From the NCBI GenBank assembly GCA_002862965.1, contig PKCW01000191.1, positions 1-5,753 of the forward strand: 5,753 bases of DNA. The letters run 5' to 3'. Position numbers and translations under genes: made by a program. Below the pieces are notes generated by a model that was not told the origin of the DNA, ran no database searches, and saw only the letters and a list, made by a program, of their open reading frames with translations. This DNA comes from Pseudomonadota bacterium (GTDB taxonomy: Bacteria; Pseudomonadota; Gammaproteobacteria; UBA5335). Shown piece after piece: positions 1 through 5,753 of this stretch (positions are counted from its first letter, which is position 1; each line of letters starts with the position of its first letter).

Positions 1-693
1 CGCAGAGTCGGACGCGCCGGCACCACACTCGCCATCCTCCTCGGCATGACCGTCGCGGCGCATGCGGACGAGGCTGTCACCGATCAGATCCGCCGCGCGG
101 TCCAGACCGCCTTGCAGGCGCAATGGCCCGAGCAGGAACTGCGGATCGATCTGGTCGAACCGGACGCGCGACTGAACCTGTCGCCCTGTGAACGGCCGCT
201 CGAGGCGGCGTCCCTGCATCCCGGCCCGTTGCGTGCCGCCGTGACGATGATGGTTTCATGTCGGGGCGCACGTCCTTGGCGCGTGTATGTCCCGGCGCGG
301 GTCAGCGCCATGGGCGAGGTGGTCGTGGCGAGGCGTCCGCTCGCGGCGGGCGCGATGCTGACGCCGCAGGATGTGGCGAGAGAGCGCCGCGCGCTGACCG
401 ACTTGTCCCGGGGCTATCTGCGGCAACTCGATACGGCGATCGGCAGTACCTTGCGCCAGCCGGTGGCCGAGGGCGCCGTGATTCTTCCCGGGCAGGTGGT
501 CCAGCCGCGGGCCGTACGCCGGGGTCAGCGGGTGGTCATCGAAGCGGTCCGCGGAGCCATGCAGGTGAATGGCAGCGGGGAAGCACTGGCCGACGGCATG
601 CCGGGCGAGCGGATCAAGGTCCGCAACGTGGGCAGTGGGCGAGTGGTCGAAGCGACGGTCAGGCCCGACGGGCGGGTGCGCGTCGAATTTTGA
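1..693 (+). CDS. flgA: Flagellar P-ring assembly chaperone FlgA (5' partial)
   Basis: FlgA is a periplasmic chaperone needed to assemble the FlgI P-ring around the flagellar rod. The reading frame is open from base 1 with no start codon before 46, so the true start is upstream; 230 residues are visible. Residues 1-22 look like the end of a Sec signal peptide: two arginines, a hydrophobic core (LAILLGM), then AHA before an Asp-Glu, a plausible signal peptidase I site. The ATG at 46 would cut this signal in half, so I reject it as the start. Two cysteines (about 63 and 87) fit the N-terminal periplasmic domain. From about 108 a SAF-like domain follows (RRPLAAGAMLTPQDV), then the FlgA-type C-terminus with EALADGMPGERIKVRN near 194-209 and a closing beta segment. 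The TGA is at 691-693. flgN follows after 16 bp, as in flagellar flgA(M)N clusters. The assignment is strong. Confidence 0.93.
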   Translation, partial: RRVGRAGTTLAILLGMTVAAHADEAVTDQIRRAVQTALQAQWPEQELRIDLVEPDARLNLSPCERPLEAASLHPGPLRAAVTMMVSCRGARPWRVYVPARVSAMGEVVVARRPLAAGAMLTPQDVARERRALTDLSRGYLRQLDTAIGSTLRQPVAEGAVILPGQVVQPRAVRRGQRVVIEAVRGAMQVNGSGEALADGMPGERIKVRNVGSGRVVEATVRPDGRVRVEF

Positions 694-709
694 GATCGAG
701 GAGAGTGAC

Positions 710-1180
710 ATGGACACATCCGATCAACCGAGTGCCGACGCCCCGTCGCTTGACGCGGTGCTGGGGGCGCTCGATCGTCTCCAGGCGTGCCTGGAGCGCG
801 AAGCATGGAGTCTCGTCCAGCCGGGAACCCCGGATCTGGCTGCGATCGCCGCCGAAAAGACGCACTGTCTGGACGCTTTGCTGCCGCTGGATCGCGCGCT
901 GCGCGTGCATGCTGCCGATGCGGAGACAAAAGATGCGAAGAGCCTGCTGCGCGACTGGCTCTTGAAACAGGCGCCGCTCCCGGAAGTCGTGCATCGGATG
1001 CAGTTGGTCCTGGAGACCTGCCAGCGGCTGAATCAGCGCAATGGGGCGGTGTTGCTCGCGCGGCAGCGGCAGGTCGCGCTCGGGCTGCAGGCGCTCGGCG
1101 TCGTGTCCGAGCGACCGCTCTATACCGCGCATGGCGGTGTGAACCCGGGACGCCGCGGCATGACCAGCGTGCGTGTCTGA
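710..1180 (+). CDS. flgN: Flagellar hook-filament junction chaperone FlgN
   Basis: FlgN is a cytoplasmic type III export chaperone for the hook-associated proteins FlgK and FlgL. The predicted 156-residue protein is of normal family length and almost wholly helical. It shows the family pattern: an N-terminal helix with LQACLEREAWSL (about 23-34), an AAEKTHCLDALLPLD segment (about 46-60), and the C-terminal CQRLNQRNGAVLLARQRQ stretch (about 104-121), which ends in a short YTAHGG-type tail. The ATG at 710 is preceded by a strong Shine-Dalgarno GAGGAGAG (698-705) four bases upstream; an in-frame ATG at 569 lies inside flgA and has no such support. The gene is almost certainly co-transcribed with flgA (16-bp gap). 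The oddity is the neighbour that is missing: no flgM lies between flgA and flgN. Family assignment rests on pattern recognition of a weakly conserved family. Confidence 0.87.
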   Translation: MDTSDQPSADAPSLDAVLGALDRLQACLEREAWSLVQPGTPDLAAIAAEKTHCLDALLPLDRALRVHAADAETKDAKSLLRDWLLKQAPLPEVVHRMQLVLETCQRLNQRNGAVLLARQRQVALGLQALGVVSERPLYTAHGGVNPGRRGMTSVRV

Positions 1181-1257
1181 GGGCGTGGTTGTCGCTCTGT
1201 TGTTATGGCGGGTCTGGCCGGAATGAGTCGCCGCACCGGGCGGGACGGGTCGGAAGC

Positions 1258-1847
1258 ACGGCCAACAATTATCTACTGATCGATTTCGAGAACGTGCAGC
1301 CGGAGAGCATCGCGCTGCTGGACGGGCTCGAGTTCACGATTCTGCTCTTCGTTGGGGCCAATCAAACCAAGATCCCGCTGGCGCTGGCGACGCAACTGCA
1401 GCGACTGAGCGAGCGGGCCAGATATGTTCGCATCGAGGGCAACGGACCCAATGCGCTCGACTTCCACATCGCGTTCACGATCGGGGAGTTGGCGCGCGCC
1501 GATCCCGAGGGCTGTTTCCACATCATCTCGAAGGACACGGGATTCGATCCGCTCATCCGCTACGCCCGAGGGCGGCGCATCGCGGTGCAGCGCAGCGTTG
1601 CGATTGCCGAGATTCCCCTGCTGAAGCGACTGAGCGCGAAGAGCGACTGGAACGACTCGCCTCTATCGTTCAGAACCTCACCGCACACGGAAATGCGCGT
1701 CCGCGGAAGGTCACCACGTTGGCCAATTCCCTCAATCATCTATTCCGAAAATCGCTGTCGGAAGTGGAAATCGCTGGTCTCATTGCGGCACTGCAGCAGG
1801 CGGGGCACATCAACATCGACGGCCAAAGCGTGCATTACCGCCTATAG
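1258..1847 (+). pseudogene. PIN-like (NYN-type) putative nuclease, frameshifted and without a normal start codon
   Basis: The first part (1258 to about 1647) encodes a PIN-like fold: NYLLIDFENVQP (Asp9 and Glu11 acidic pair), FVGANQTKIP (31-40), GNGPNALDFHIAF (61-73, Asp68) and HIISKDTGFDPLI (88-100, Asp93, Asp97). This is the conserved pattern of a small PIN-domain family, presumably metal-dependent RNases. Near AKSD (127-130) the similarity leaves this frame and resumes one base back, from about 1647 (ERLASIVQNL) to LSEVEIAGLIAALQQAG and a TAG at 1845-1847. This second part looks like a small helical or winged-helix domain. The shift fits loss of one base, best placed about 1645-1650, although the CCCC at 1615-1618 is an alternative. 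No ATG or GTG lies in frame at the front. The codon where a start is expected is ACG (1258), and a TTG at 1189 behind GAGGG (1179-1183) is the only other option. Two ATGs (1205, 1223) are in a different frame and reach a stop at 1277. The coding origin is clear; whether it is true decay or a sequence error is not. Confidence 0.75.
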
Positions 1848-1874
1848 GGTGGCGCCGGCCGCCGTTCTAGCCGG

Positions 1875-2924
1875 TCAGATGGCGGTGGTGCTCACGCCGG
1901 CCCCGTCGAAGGTGGCCATCTCGGCGTGCAGCGCGCAGGCCGCGCGCAACAGCGGCACCGCCAGCGCGGCGCCGCTGCCCTCGCCAAGGCGCAGATCCAG
2001 ATCGAGCAGCGCGCAGCCGCCGAGCGCGTCCAGCAGCGGTGCATGTCCCGGCTCGGCCGAGCGGTGGGCGAAATGCAGCCACTCGATCACGCCCGCGTTG
2101 AGCCGCGCCGCCACGAGCGCGGCGGCCGTGGCGATGAAGCCGTCGACCAGCGCCGGCAGGCGCGCCTGGGCGGCGGCGACGTAGGCGCCCGCCAGCGCCG
2201 CCAGTTCCAGCCCGCCCAGACAGCGCAGGATCTCGAAGGGCGAGCGCGCTGCGCCATGGCGGGCCAGCGCGAGGGTGAGCGCTTCATGCTTGCGGGCGAG
2301 GCCTGCGGCATCAAGGCCCGTGCCGGGTCCGAGCAACGCCTCGGGCGGGGCGGCCAGCAACGCGCAGCCGAGCGCTGCCGCCGCCGTGGTGTTGCCGATG
2401 CCCATCTCGCCGCCGATGAACAGATCCGCTCCGGCCGCGCGTGCGGCCGCCACGCACGCGGCGCCGACGGACAGTGCGGCCTCGGCCTGTGCCGCCGTCA
2501 TGGCCGGGGCCTGGGTGAAATCGGCCGTGCCGCGGGCCACGCGCCGATCGAGCACGCCGGGCAGCGGATGCTCGGCGTGGACGCTGCCGACATCGACGAT
2601 GGTGAGCGCGGCGCCGAGCTGGCGCGCCAGCACCGCGATGGCCGCGCCGCCGCCGGCGAAGTTGGCCAGCATCTGGCTCGTCACCACCTGCGGATAAGCC
2701 GACACGCCGCGCTGCGCCACACCGTGGTCGCCCGCAAAGATGGCGATGTGCACGCGCTCGATCGTGGGGGTGAGCCGACCCTGCTGCGCGGCCAGCCGAG
2801 TCACCGCGTGTTCCAGCCGGCCCAGCGAGCCGGGCGGCTTGGTGAGGCCGTCCCAGCGGGCTGCAGCGGCGGCACCCGTGTCCGCATCGGGCCGCGGGGG
2901 CCGAGCCATCCACCACGCGGTCAT
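1875..2924 (-). CDS. cobT: Nicotinate-nucleotide:dimethylbenzimidazole phosphoribosyltransferase CobT
   Basis: CobT transfers the phosphoribosyl group of nicotinate mononucleotide to 5,6-dimethylbenzimidazole (or a related base), giving alpha-ribazole phosphate for the lower loop of cobalamin; it is cytoplasmic. The protein has 349 residues, close to the roughly 350 typical of the family. Visible motifs are [12 protein letters not shown] (27-38), [17 protein letters not shown] (62-78), [12 protein letters not shown] (169-180) and [15 protein letters not shown] near 312-326. Glu173 and Glu315 correspond by motif to active-site glutamates, the latter to the proposed general base Glu317 of Salmonella CobT. 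The start at 2924 is chosen because AAGGA (2931-2935 on the minus strand) lies six bases upstream and because the ATG overlaps the cobU stop as ATGA. A longer frame reaching 3008 lacks that support and adds a non-conserved extension. The start overlap implies translational coupling with cobU. It ends 27 bp from the broken PIN-like gene, facing it. The assignment is very secure. Confidence 0.97.
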   Translation of the reverse strand: MTAWWMARPPRPDADTGAAAAARWDGLTKPPGSLGRLEHAVTRLAAQQGRLTPTIERVHIAIFAGDHGVAQRGVSAYPQVVTSQMLANFAGGGAAIAVLARQLGAALTIVDVGSVHAEHPLPGVLDRRVARGTADFTQAPAMTAAQAEAALSVGAACVAAARAAGADLFIGGEMGIGNTTAAAALGCALLAAPPEALLGPGTGLDAAGLARKHEALTLALARHGAARSPFEILRCLGGLELAALAGAYVAAAQARLPALVDGFIATAAALVAARLNAGVIEWLHFAHRSAEPGHAPLLDALGGCALLDLDLRLGEGSGAALAVPLLRAACALHAEMATFDGAGVSTTAI

Positions 2925-3445
2925 GGCGTGTCCTTCAGCACCAACGGCAGGCCGGCCGCCAGCAGCACTACGCGTCCGCAACGCTGCGCCACGGCTTGGT
3001 TCAGCCAACCCAGCTCATCAGCGAAGCGCCGCGCCAAGGCGTGGGTCGGTACCAGACCCCAGCCGACCTCGTTGCTGACCAGCAGCACCCGCCCCGGTAG
3101 CGCGGGCAGCCGGTCGAGCAAGGCCGCGCGTTCGGCTGCGAATACTGCTTCTCCCGCATGCAGCAGATTGGAGACCCACAATCCCAGGCAATCGACCAGC
3201 AGGCAGCGATCCGGCGCAGCCGTCTGTGCCAGCGCCTGTGCCAGCGCCGTTTCGACCTCGTGGGTGATCCAGTCGGTGGGCCGACGCGCGCGATGCGTGG
3301 CGATGCGGGCGGCCATTTCCGCATCGCCCGCCGTGGCGGTGGCGATGACGTGCACGGCCAGCCCACTTGCTCCGGCCTGTGCCTCGGCGTAAGCGCTCTT
3401 GCCCGAACGCACACCGCCGAGGATCAGCTCCGCGCCTTGGGTCAT
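2921..3445 (-). CDS. cobU: Adenosylcobinamide kinase / adenosylcobinamide-phosphate guanylyltransferase CobU (CobP)
   Basis: This bifunctional enzyme phosphorylates adenosylcobinamide and then transfers GMP to it, giving adenosylcobinamide-GDP, the partner of CobT's product for cobalamin synthase. The protein has 174 residues, normal for the family. It has a P-loop GGVRSGKS (10-17), a [10 protein letters not shown] segment (50-59) whose His51 matches the HR-x-RP motif holding the guanylylated histidine of Salmonella CobU, a Walker B-like [12 protein letters not shown] (84-95, Asp85), and the signature [11 protein letters not shown] (123-133). The start at 3445 is chosen over an in-frame ATG at 3484 because AGAGGAA (3451-3457 on the minus strand) sits five bases upstream and the P-loop then falls at the usual distance from the N-terminus. 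Its TGA overlaps the cobT ATG. It is first in the unit; cobS, often nearby, is not in the window. The assignment is very secure. Confidence 0.97.
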   Translation of the reverse strand: MTQGAELILGGVRSGKSAYAEAQAGASGLAVHVIATATAGDAEMAARIATHRARRPTDWITHEVETALAQALAQTAAPDRCLLVDCLGLWVSNLLHAGEAVFAAERAALLDRLPALPGRVLLVSNEVGWGLVPTHALARRFADELGWLNQAVAQRCGRVVLLAAGLPLVLKDTP

Positions 3446-3450
3446 GGTCG

Positions 3451-3457
3451 TTCCTCT
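3451..3457 (-). promoter_or_regulatory. Shine-Dalgarno of cobU
   Basis: AGAGGAA on the minus strand lies five bases before the ATG at 3445. It decides the cobU start against the upstream in-frame ATG at 3484, which would lie upstream of the candidate -10 element. Confidence 0.7.
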
Positions 3458-3470
3458 GGGTTGGGGCGGC

Positions 3471-3476
3471 AGTATA
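3471..3476 (-). promoter_or_regulatory. Possible -10 element of the cobU-cobT promoter
   Basis: The minus strand reads TATACT here, five of six matches to the sigma-70 -10 consensus, in otherwise GC-rich DNA. Transcription would begin near 3464, leaving a leader of about 20 bases that already contains the Shine-Dalgarno site. No good -35 hexamer stands 16-18 bases upstream, where a GC hairpin (3487-3501) lies instead, so if this is a promoter it may need an activator or be weak. This is a single short motif and therefore tentative. Confidence 0.3.
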
Positions 3477-3486
3477 GCCAACATCT

Positions 3487-3501
3487 CGGGGTCATCCCCC
3501 G
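3487..3501. repeat. Small GC inverted repeat upstream of cobU
   Basis: CGGGG (3487-3491) and CCCCG (3497-3501) form a perfect 5-bp inverted repeat around five bases. It overlaps the expected -35 region of the candidate cobU promoter, so it could be an operator half-site pair. It has no T-tract on either strand and is not a convincing terminator. In GC-rich DNA such short repeats also arise by chance. Confidence 0.3.
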
Positions 3502-3522
3502 TCGGTGGGCTGTCCCCTCGGT

Positions 3523-3552
3523 GATCGCGTCAACCGGTTCCTCGATCGCGTC
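3523..3552. repeat. Nine-bp direct repeat flanking an 8-bp palindrome
   Basis: GATCGCGTC occurs at 3523-3531 and again at 3544-3552, with a 21-bp period, about two turns of the helix. Directly after the first copy lies the palindrome AACCGGTT (3532-3539). The arrangement sits in the divergent region between cobU and the NYN-LOTUS gene and would suit a DNA-binding regulator. The repeats are read by eye; function is inferred. Confidence 0.4.
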
Positions 3553-3702
3553 GGAATGCCCCGGGCCCTTCTGGAAGCCTGTCGCGCGCGAGCCGATCAC
3601 GGGTATGAGGCCGCCACAGCAGGTCGCTGGTTGAGCCGACGGAAGCCGCGGTTGTTCAAGTTGCCCGGATCGGCGCCGAGTGTATTTCATACCGAAAACC
3701 GC

Positions 3703-3707
3703 AGGGA
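3703..3707 (+). promoter_or_regulatory. Shine-Dalgarno of the NYN-LOTUS gene
   Basis: AGGGA lies seven bases before the ATG at 3715. It favours this start over the in-frame ATG at 3793, which has only a weak GGTGA before it, although the conserved NYN domain begins just after 3793. Confidence 0.55.
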
Positions 3708-3714
3708 TCCCTTG

Positions 3715-4557
3715 ATGAACGGGCACTCAACGGCGCTGGATACATCCCATGGTTCACGGCCGCCCTCTCCGTCGACGGTATTGGGTGAATCGATGGGGCG
3801 ACTGGCTTTGCTCATCGATGCCGACAACGCCCAGCCCGCGGTGATCGAGTCACTGCTGGCCGAGGTTGCCCGCTTCGGCGAAGCCACGGTGCGACGGATT
3901 TACGGCGACTTCACGTCACCGGCCAGTGCCGGCTGGAAGAAGTTCCTGAACAAGCACTCCATCAAGCCGGTGCAGCAGTTCGCCTATACGACGGGCAAGA
4001 ACGCCACCGACAGTACGATGATCATCGATGCGATGGACCTTCTGTACACACGCAGCTTCGACGGCTTTTGTCTAGTCACGAGCGACAGCGACTTCACCGG
4101 GCTGGCCATCCGTCTACGGGAAGAAGGCTTAAAGGTGTTCGGCTTCGGTGAGCAAAAGACGCCCGAGGCGTTTCGAAATGCCTGCCACAAATTCTACTTT
4201 ACGGAGATTCTCCGTCCACCGGCCCCCGCACGGGAGGCACAGTCGCCACGCTCCAGCCCAGCCGAGCCAGCGCAGCGGCTGCAAGATCCTCCCCTCGAGC
4301 CGCCCAAGCCGCGCTTTCCGAGGGAGTTCCTGATCGAGGCGCTGGAGAAGTCCGCGGATGAATCGGGCTGGTCACATCTTGGCACCTTCGGCAGCTATTT
4401 GCAGAAGATTCAGCCCGATTTCGATGCGCGTCTGTACGGCTTCAAGAAGCTGTCCGACTTGGTGCGCGGGCATGCGGAGCTGTTTCTCACGGAAGAGCGC
4501 GTGCCCCCCGGAGGTGGCTCCAAGGTCTTGTATGTAAAGGGACGTGTGGACGTCTGA
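3715..4557 (+). CDS. NYN (LabA/DUF88-type) domain protein with C-terminal OST-HTH/LOTUS domain
   Basis: The predicted 280-residue protein has two modules. The NYN domain spans about 28-165: RLALLIDADNAQP (29-41, Asp35 and Asp37), RRIYGDF (60-66), GKNATDSTMIIDAMDLLY (94-111, Asp99 and Asp105) and FCLVTSDSDFTGLAIRLRE (118-136, Asp124 and Asp126), ending in KFYFTEI. These acidic residues match the metal-binding set of the PIN/NYN nuclease fold. A proline-rich linker (about 167-199) leads to an OST-HTH/LOTUS winged helix (about 200-277) with ESGWSHLGTFGSYLQK and YGFKKLSDLV. LOTUS domains bind RNA, so an RNase or RNA-processing role is inferred; the substrate is unknown. The start at 3715 is chosen on its Shine-Dalgarno site; the alternative at 3793 would drop a Ser/Pro-rich, poorly conserved 26-residue leader. 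It is divergent from cobU and followed on the same strand by the gene at 4698. The domain calls are strong and the biological role is open. Confidence 0.92.
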   Translation: MNGHSTALDTSHGSRPPSPSTVLGESMGRLALLIDADNAQPAVIESLLAEVARFGEATVRRIYGDFTSPASAGWKKFLNKHSIKPVQQFAYTTGKNATDSTMIIDAMDLLYTRSFDGFCLVTSDSDFTGLAIRLREEGLKVFGFGEQKTPEAFRNACHKFYFTEILRPPAPAREAQSPRSSPAEPAQRLQDPPLEPPKPRFPREFLIEALEKSADESGWSHLGTFGSYLQKIQPDFDARLYGFKKLSDLVRGHAELFLTEERVPPGGGSKVLYVKGRVDV

Positions 4558-4697
4558 ACAAGGAGATGGAAAAACATGGGCGCCGTCAGTTCCTCGATCG
4601 GCGATGAGCGATGGCTGAAACCCATCTGCGTCGTTTGCCTTGTGATTCCGTTCGAAGATCCCGCGTCGTCCCATCCACAGTCAGCAGGGAGTTCACC
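4558..4697 (+). other. Intergenic leader between the NYN-LOTUS gene and the downstream gene, with doubtful small ORFs
   Basis: These 140 bp contain a clear Shine-Dalgarno-like AGGAG (4561-4565) followed ten bases later by an ATG at 4576. That frame would give a 57-residue peptide ending at 4749, overlapping the next gene by about 50 bp, with an Arg/Pro-rich tail that looks like out-of-frame translation. A weak inverted repeat, GATGG (4610-4614) / CCATC (4622-4626), has no T-tract. I see no terminator, so read-through from the NYN gene is plausible. The small ORF may be a leader peptide, a remnant or chance; I do not call it a gene. Confidence 0.35.
4686..4691 (+). promoter_or_regulatory. Shine-Dalgarno of the 4698 gene
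   Basis: AGGGAG stands six bases before the ATG at 4698 and is what fixes this start, since the gene has no recognised homologue to align. Confidence 0.65.
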
Positions 4698-5753
4698 ATG
4701 CGTGCCTCATCCACGACGCCGACGTCCACGCCACACTCGCCCGCCCTGAAATCGCAGGATGTCCTGGCAGGGCTCGGCGCGGCGCCACGCGAGTTGCTGG
4801 CGACCTGTCTGGCGCTGTTCGAAGACAACACGCTGCAAGAGCACCTCGCCCGGCGGGTCAGTGAATTCAAGGAAAAATGGCCGAAGCCTTTCTCCGCTTC
4901 CACGGATGGGCGCGCCCTCGCTTCACTGCGCAATCGGGTGCTGGCGTGGATGAATGCATCGGCTCATGACGACGACTTGCGCCTGCTTTTATGGATGCAT
5001 CTGCGTGAGGCATTTGACTTGCCGGCCTCGACGTTTGGGAGTCTGCGTTCGACCCGGAGCGCGGCCGACGATCTCGTGACGGCTGCGCTGGCCTCCTTGC
5101 AGGCCGGCTTCGTCGAGAAGATCAAGGATTGGACGCGGCTGGGCACAAAGCGGCAAATCCCGGATTCTTTTGACGCACTCGCCAGACAGACCTTGGACGA
5201 ACTGATCAAGGGCGTGATGCAGTCCGACGACTCGACCCAAGAGGCGGCTCGCAACGCCCTGATTCAGGACATGAAACAGCGCGTGGCGAGGCTGGATCCC
5301 GAGACGCAGCAACGGCTGCTTGAAGGCATTGCGGCGGACGAACTCAACGACGACGCGATTCGGACGCTTCTGTTGACCGGTGGCGGGCTGACCTCGTTTG
5401 GTACGGCGGTCAGCTTGGGCGGCTTTTCGACTTACATCCTCGCGGCGCAGGTATCGGCCTTCATTCCGCTGGTCAGCGGGCCGGCGCTGGTCTCTGTGGT
5501 GGCGGTGCTGTCCAATCCGATAACGATCCTACTGGTTACGGCAGGCACCGGCTTGTGGCTCGCGCGTTCGGCCGACAGCAAAATCAAATCTGCCATTGCC
5601 CTGCGCGTGATCGCGCTGTTGGCGTTGAACGGTCTTTCGGCCGGCGAGGATGCGCTGAGGCGAATCGCCCGTGCGTTTGCGCGCCTGCCCGGCATACGCG
5701 AGATCGGCACACTCGAGCGCAACGTTCTGCAACGCTACCAGGCGGACTGGTTG
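4698..5753 (+). CDS. Unrecognised protein with helical N-terminus and hydrophobic segment cluster (3' partial)
   Basis: The frame is open from ATG 4698 to the right edge, 352 codons without a stop. AGGGAG (4686-4691) lies six bases upstream and supports the start. Residues 1-20 are Ser/Thr/Pro-rich and not a classical signal peptide. Residues 21-220 are mostly predicted helical and charged, with no catalytic motif I know. Residues 222-250 are Gly-rich and hydrophobic (LLLTGGGLTSFGTAVSLGG), followed by hydrophobic stretches at about 252-271 and 273-289 and a helix at 298-312 (IALRVIALLAL), then a basic, helical tail. This suggests a helical hairpin inserted in or resting on the membrane. The arrangement (soluble helical part, Gly-rich turn, hydrophobic hairpin, short following helix) reminds me of UPF0174/YaaW-type proteins, but this is from memory and weak. 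It follows the NYN-LOTUS gene on the same strand. The coding call is good; the family is unknown. Confidence 0.85.
   Translation, partial: MRASSTTPTSTPHSPALKSQDVLAGLGAAPRELLATCLALFEDNTLQEHLARRVSEFKEKWPKPFSASTDGRALASLRNRVLAWMNASAHDDDLRLLLWMHLREAFDLPASTFGSLRSTRSAADDLVTAALASLQAGFVEKIKDWTRLGTKRQIPDSFDALARQTLDELIKGVMQSDDSTQEAARNALIQDMKQRVARLDPETQQRLLEGIAADELNDDAIRTLLLTGGGLTSFGTAVSLGGFSTYILAAQVSAFIPLVSGPALVSVVAVLSNPITILLVTAGTGLWLARSADSKIKSAIALRVIALLALNGLSAGEDALRRIARAFARLPGIREIGTLERNVLQRYQADWL

Larger units (their letters stand above)
3446..3714. other. Divergent intergenic region between cobU and the NYN-LOTUS gene
   Basis: This 269-bp stretch separates two divergent genes. It holds the cobU ribosome-binding site and candidate -10, the GC hairpin, the GATCGCGTC repeats with their palindrome, and a long-range inverted pair GTGATCG (3521-3527) / CGATCAC (3594-3600), which could close a structured RNA arm of about 80 bases. 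For the rightward gene, a weak TTGCCC (3661-3666) with TATTTC (3683-3688) is the best promoter-like pair, and AGGGA (3703-3707) is the ribosome-binding site. Frames are open across it on both strands (for example an upstream extension of the NYN frame to 3505), but none shows recognisable protein similarity or a good start site. I looked for a cobalamin riboswitch and found no convincing core. Confidence 0.5.

Noticed and set aside
1612..1650. Programmed -1 frameshift in the PIN-like gene
   Set aside because: No X-XXY-YYZ slippery heptamer or A-rich slip site is present in the required phase, only a CCCC run, and the gene also lacks a normal start, so mutation or sequence error is simpler.
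1855..1874. Inverted repeat CCGGC/GCCGG between the convergent genes as a bidirectional terminator
   Set aside because: The stem is only 5 bp with a 10-base loop and there is no T-tract on either strand.
1926..3392. Long plus-strand open frame of 488 codons across cobT and cobU
   Set aside because: It is antisense to two unmistakable cobalamin genes, is full of Arg/Ala/Gln of the kind produced by GC-rich complementary strands, and has no recognisable domain.
3601..3660. Cobalamin riboswitch upstream of cobU (minus strand has a B12-box-like CAACCAGCGACCTGCTG)
   Set aside because: The match lacks a base compared with the B12 box, and the conserved GGTG/TCC and CCGC-ACTG core elements are missing upstream of it.
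3505..3714. Upstream extension of the NYN-LOTUS frame to an ATG at 3505
   Set aside because: The extra 70 residues are not NYN-like, that ATG has no ribosome-binding site I can see, and the site at 3703-3707 points to 3715.
3442..3726. Minus-strand open frame of 94 codons across the divergent region
   Set aside because: It overlaps the cobU start and the NYN-LOTUS start region, has no good ribosome-binding site, and I recognise no family in it.

Overview
The window is GC-rich bacterial chromosomal DNA with short intergenic gaps. The gene content (FlgA/FlgN flagellar assembly, CobU/CobT cobalamin assembly, PIN/NYN-fold proteins) suggests a motile, cobamide-using proteobacterium, probably gamma- or betaproteobacterial. 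This is an inference from protein style and composition; no rRNA or other phylogenetic marker is present.

Layout, left to right. (1) 1-693, plus strand: flgA, with its first codons and start outside the window, followed after 16 bp by flgN (710-1180). The anti-sigma-28 gene flgM, which often sits between them in gammaproteobacteria, is not there. (2) About 1258-1847, plus: a PIN-like nuclease-fold gene that looks broken. Its conserved reading frame has no ATG or GTG start, and it jumps to another frame near base 1645. (3) 3445-1875, minus: the two-gene cobalamin unit cobU-cobT, overlapping by ATGA, convergent with the broken gene and separated from it by 27 bp. (4) 3446-3714: a 269-bp divergent intergenic region with a 9-bp direct repeat around a palindrome, a GC hairpin and a possible -10 element for cobU. 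No cobalamin riboswitch core was found. (5) 3715-4557, plus: an intact NYN (LabA/DUF88-type) plus OST-HTH/LOTUS protein, a putative RNA-binding ribonuclease. (6) 4698-5753, plus: the start of an unrecognised protein with a long helical N-terminal part and a cluster of hydrophobic segments, running off the right edge.

How the genes relate. FlgA (P-ring assembly chaperone) and FlgN (hook-associated protein chaperone) belong to flagellar biogenesis. CobU and CobT activate the lower and upper parts of the nucleotide loop before cobalamin synthase (CobS, not in the window) joins them. The two PIN/NYN genes lie on either side of cobUT without an obvious metabolic link to it. The intact NYN-LOTUS gene and the downstream membrane-type gene are on one strand, 140 bp apart, and may be co-transcribed. 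The most unusual points are the decayed PIN-like gene, the pair of PIN/NYN-fold genes with small C-terminal domains, and the NYN-LOTUS/membrane-protein pair. Nothing in the window proves a new system.
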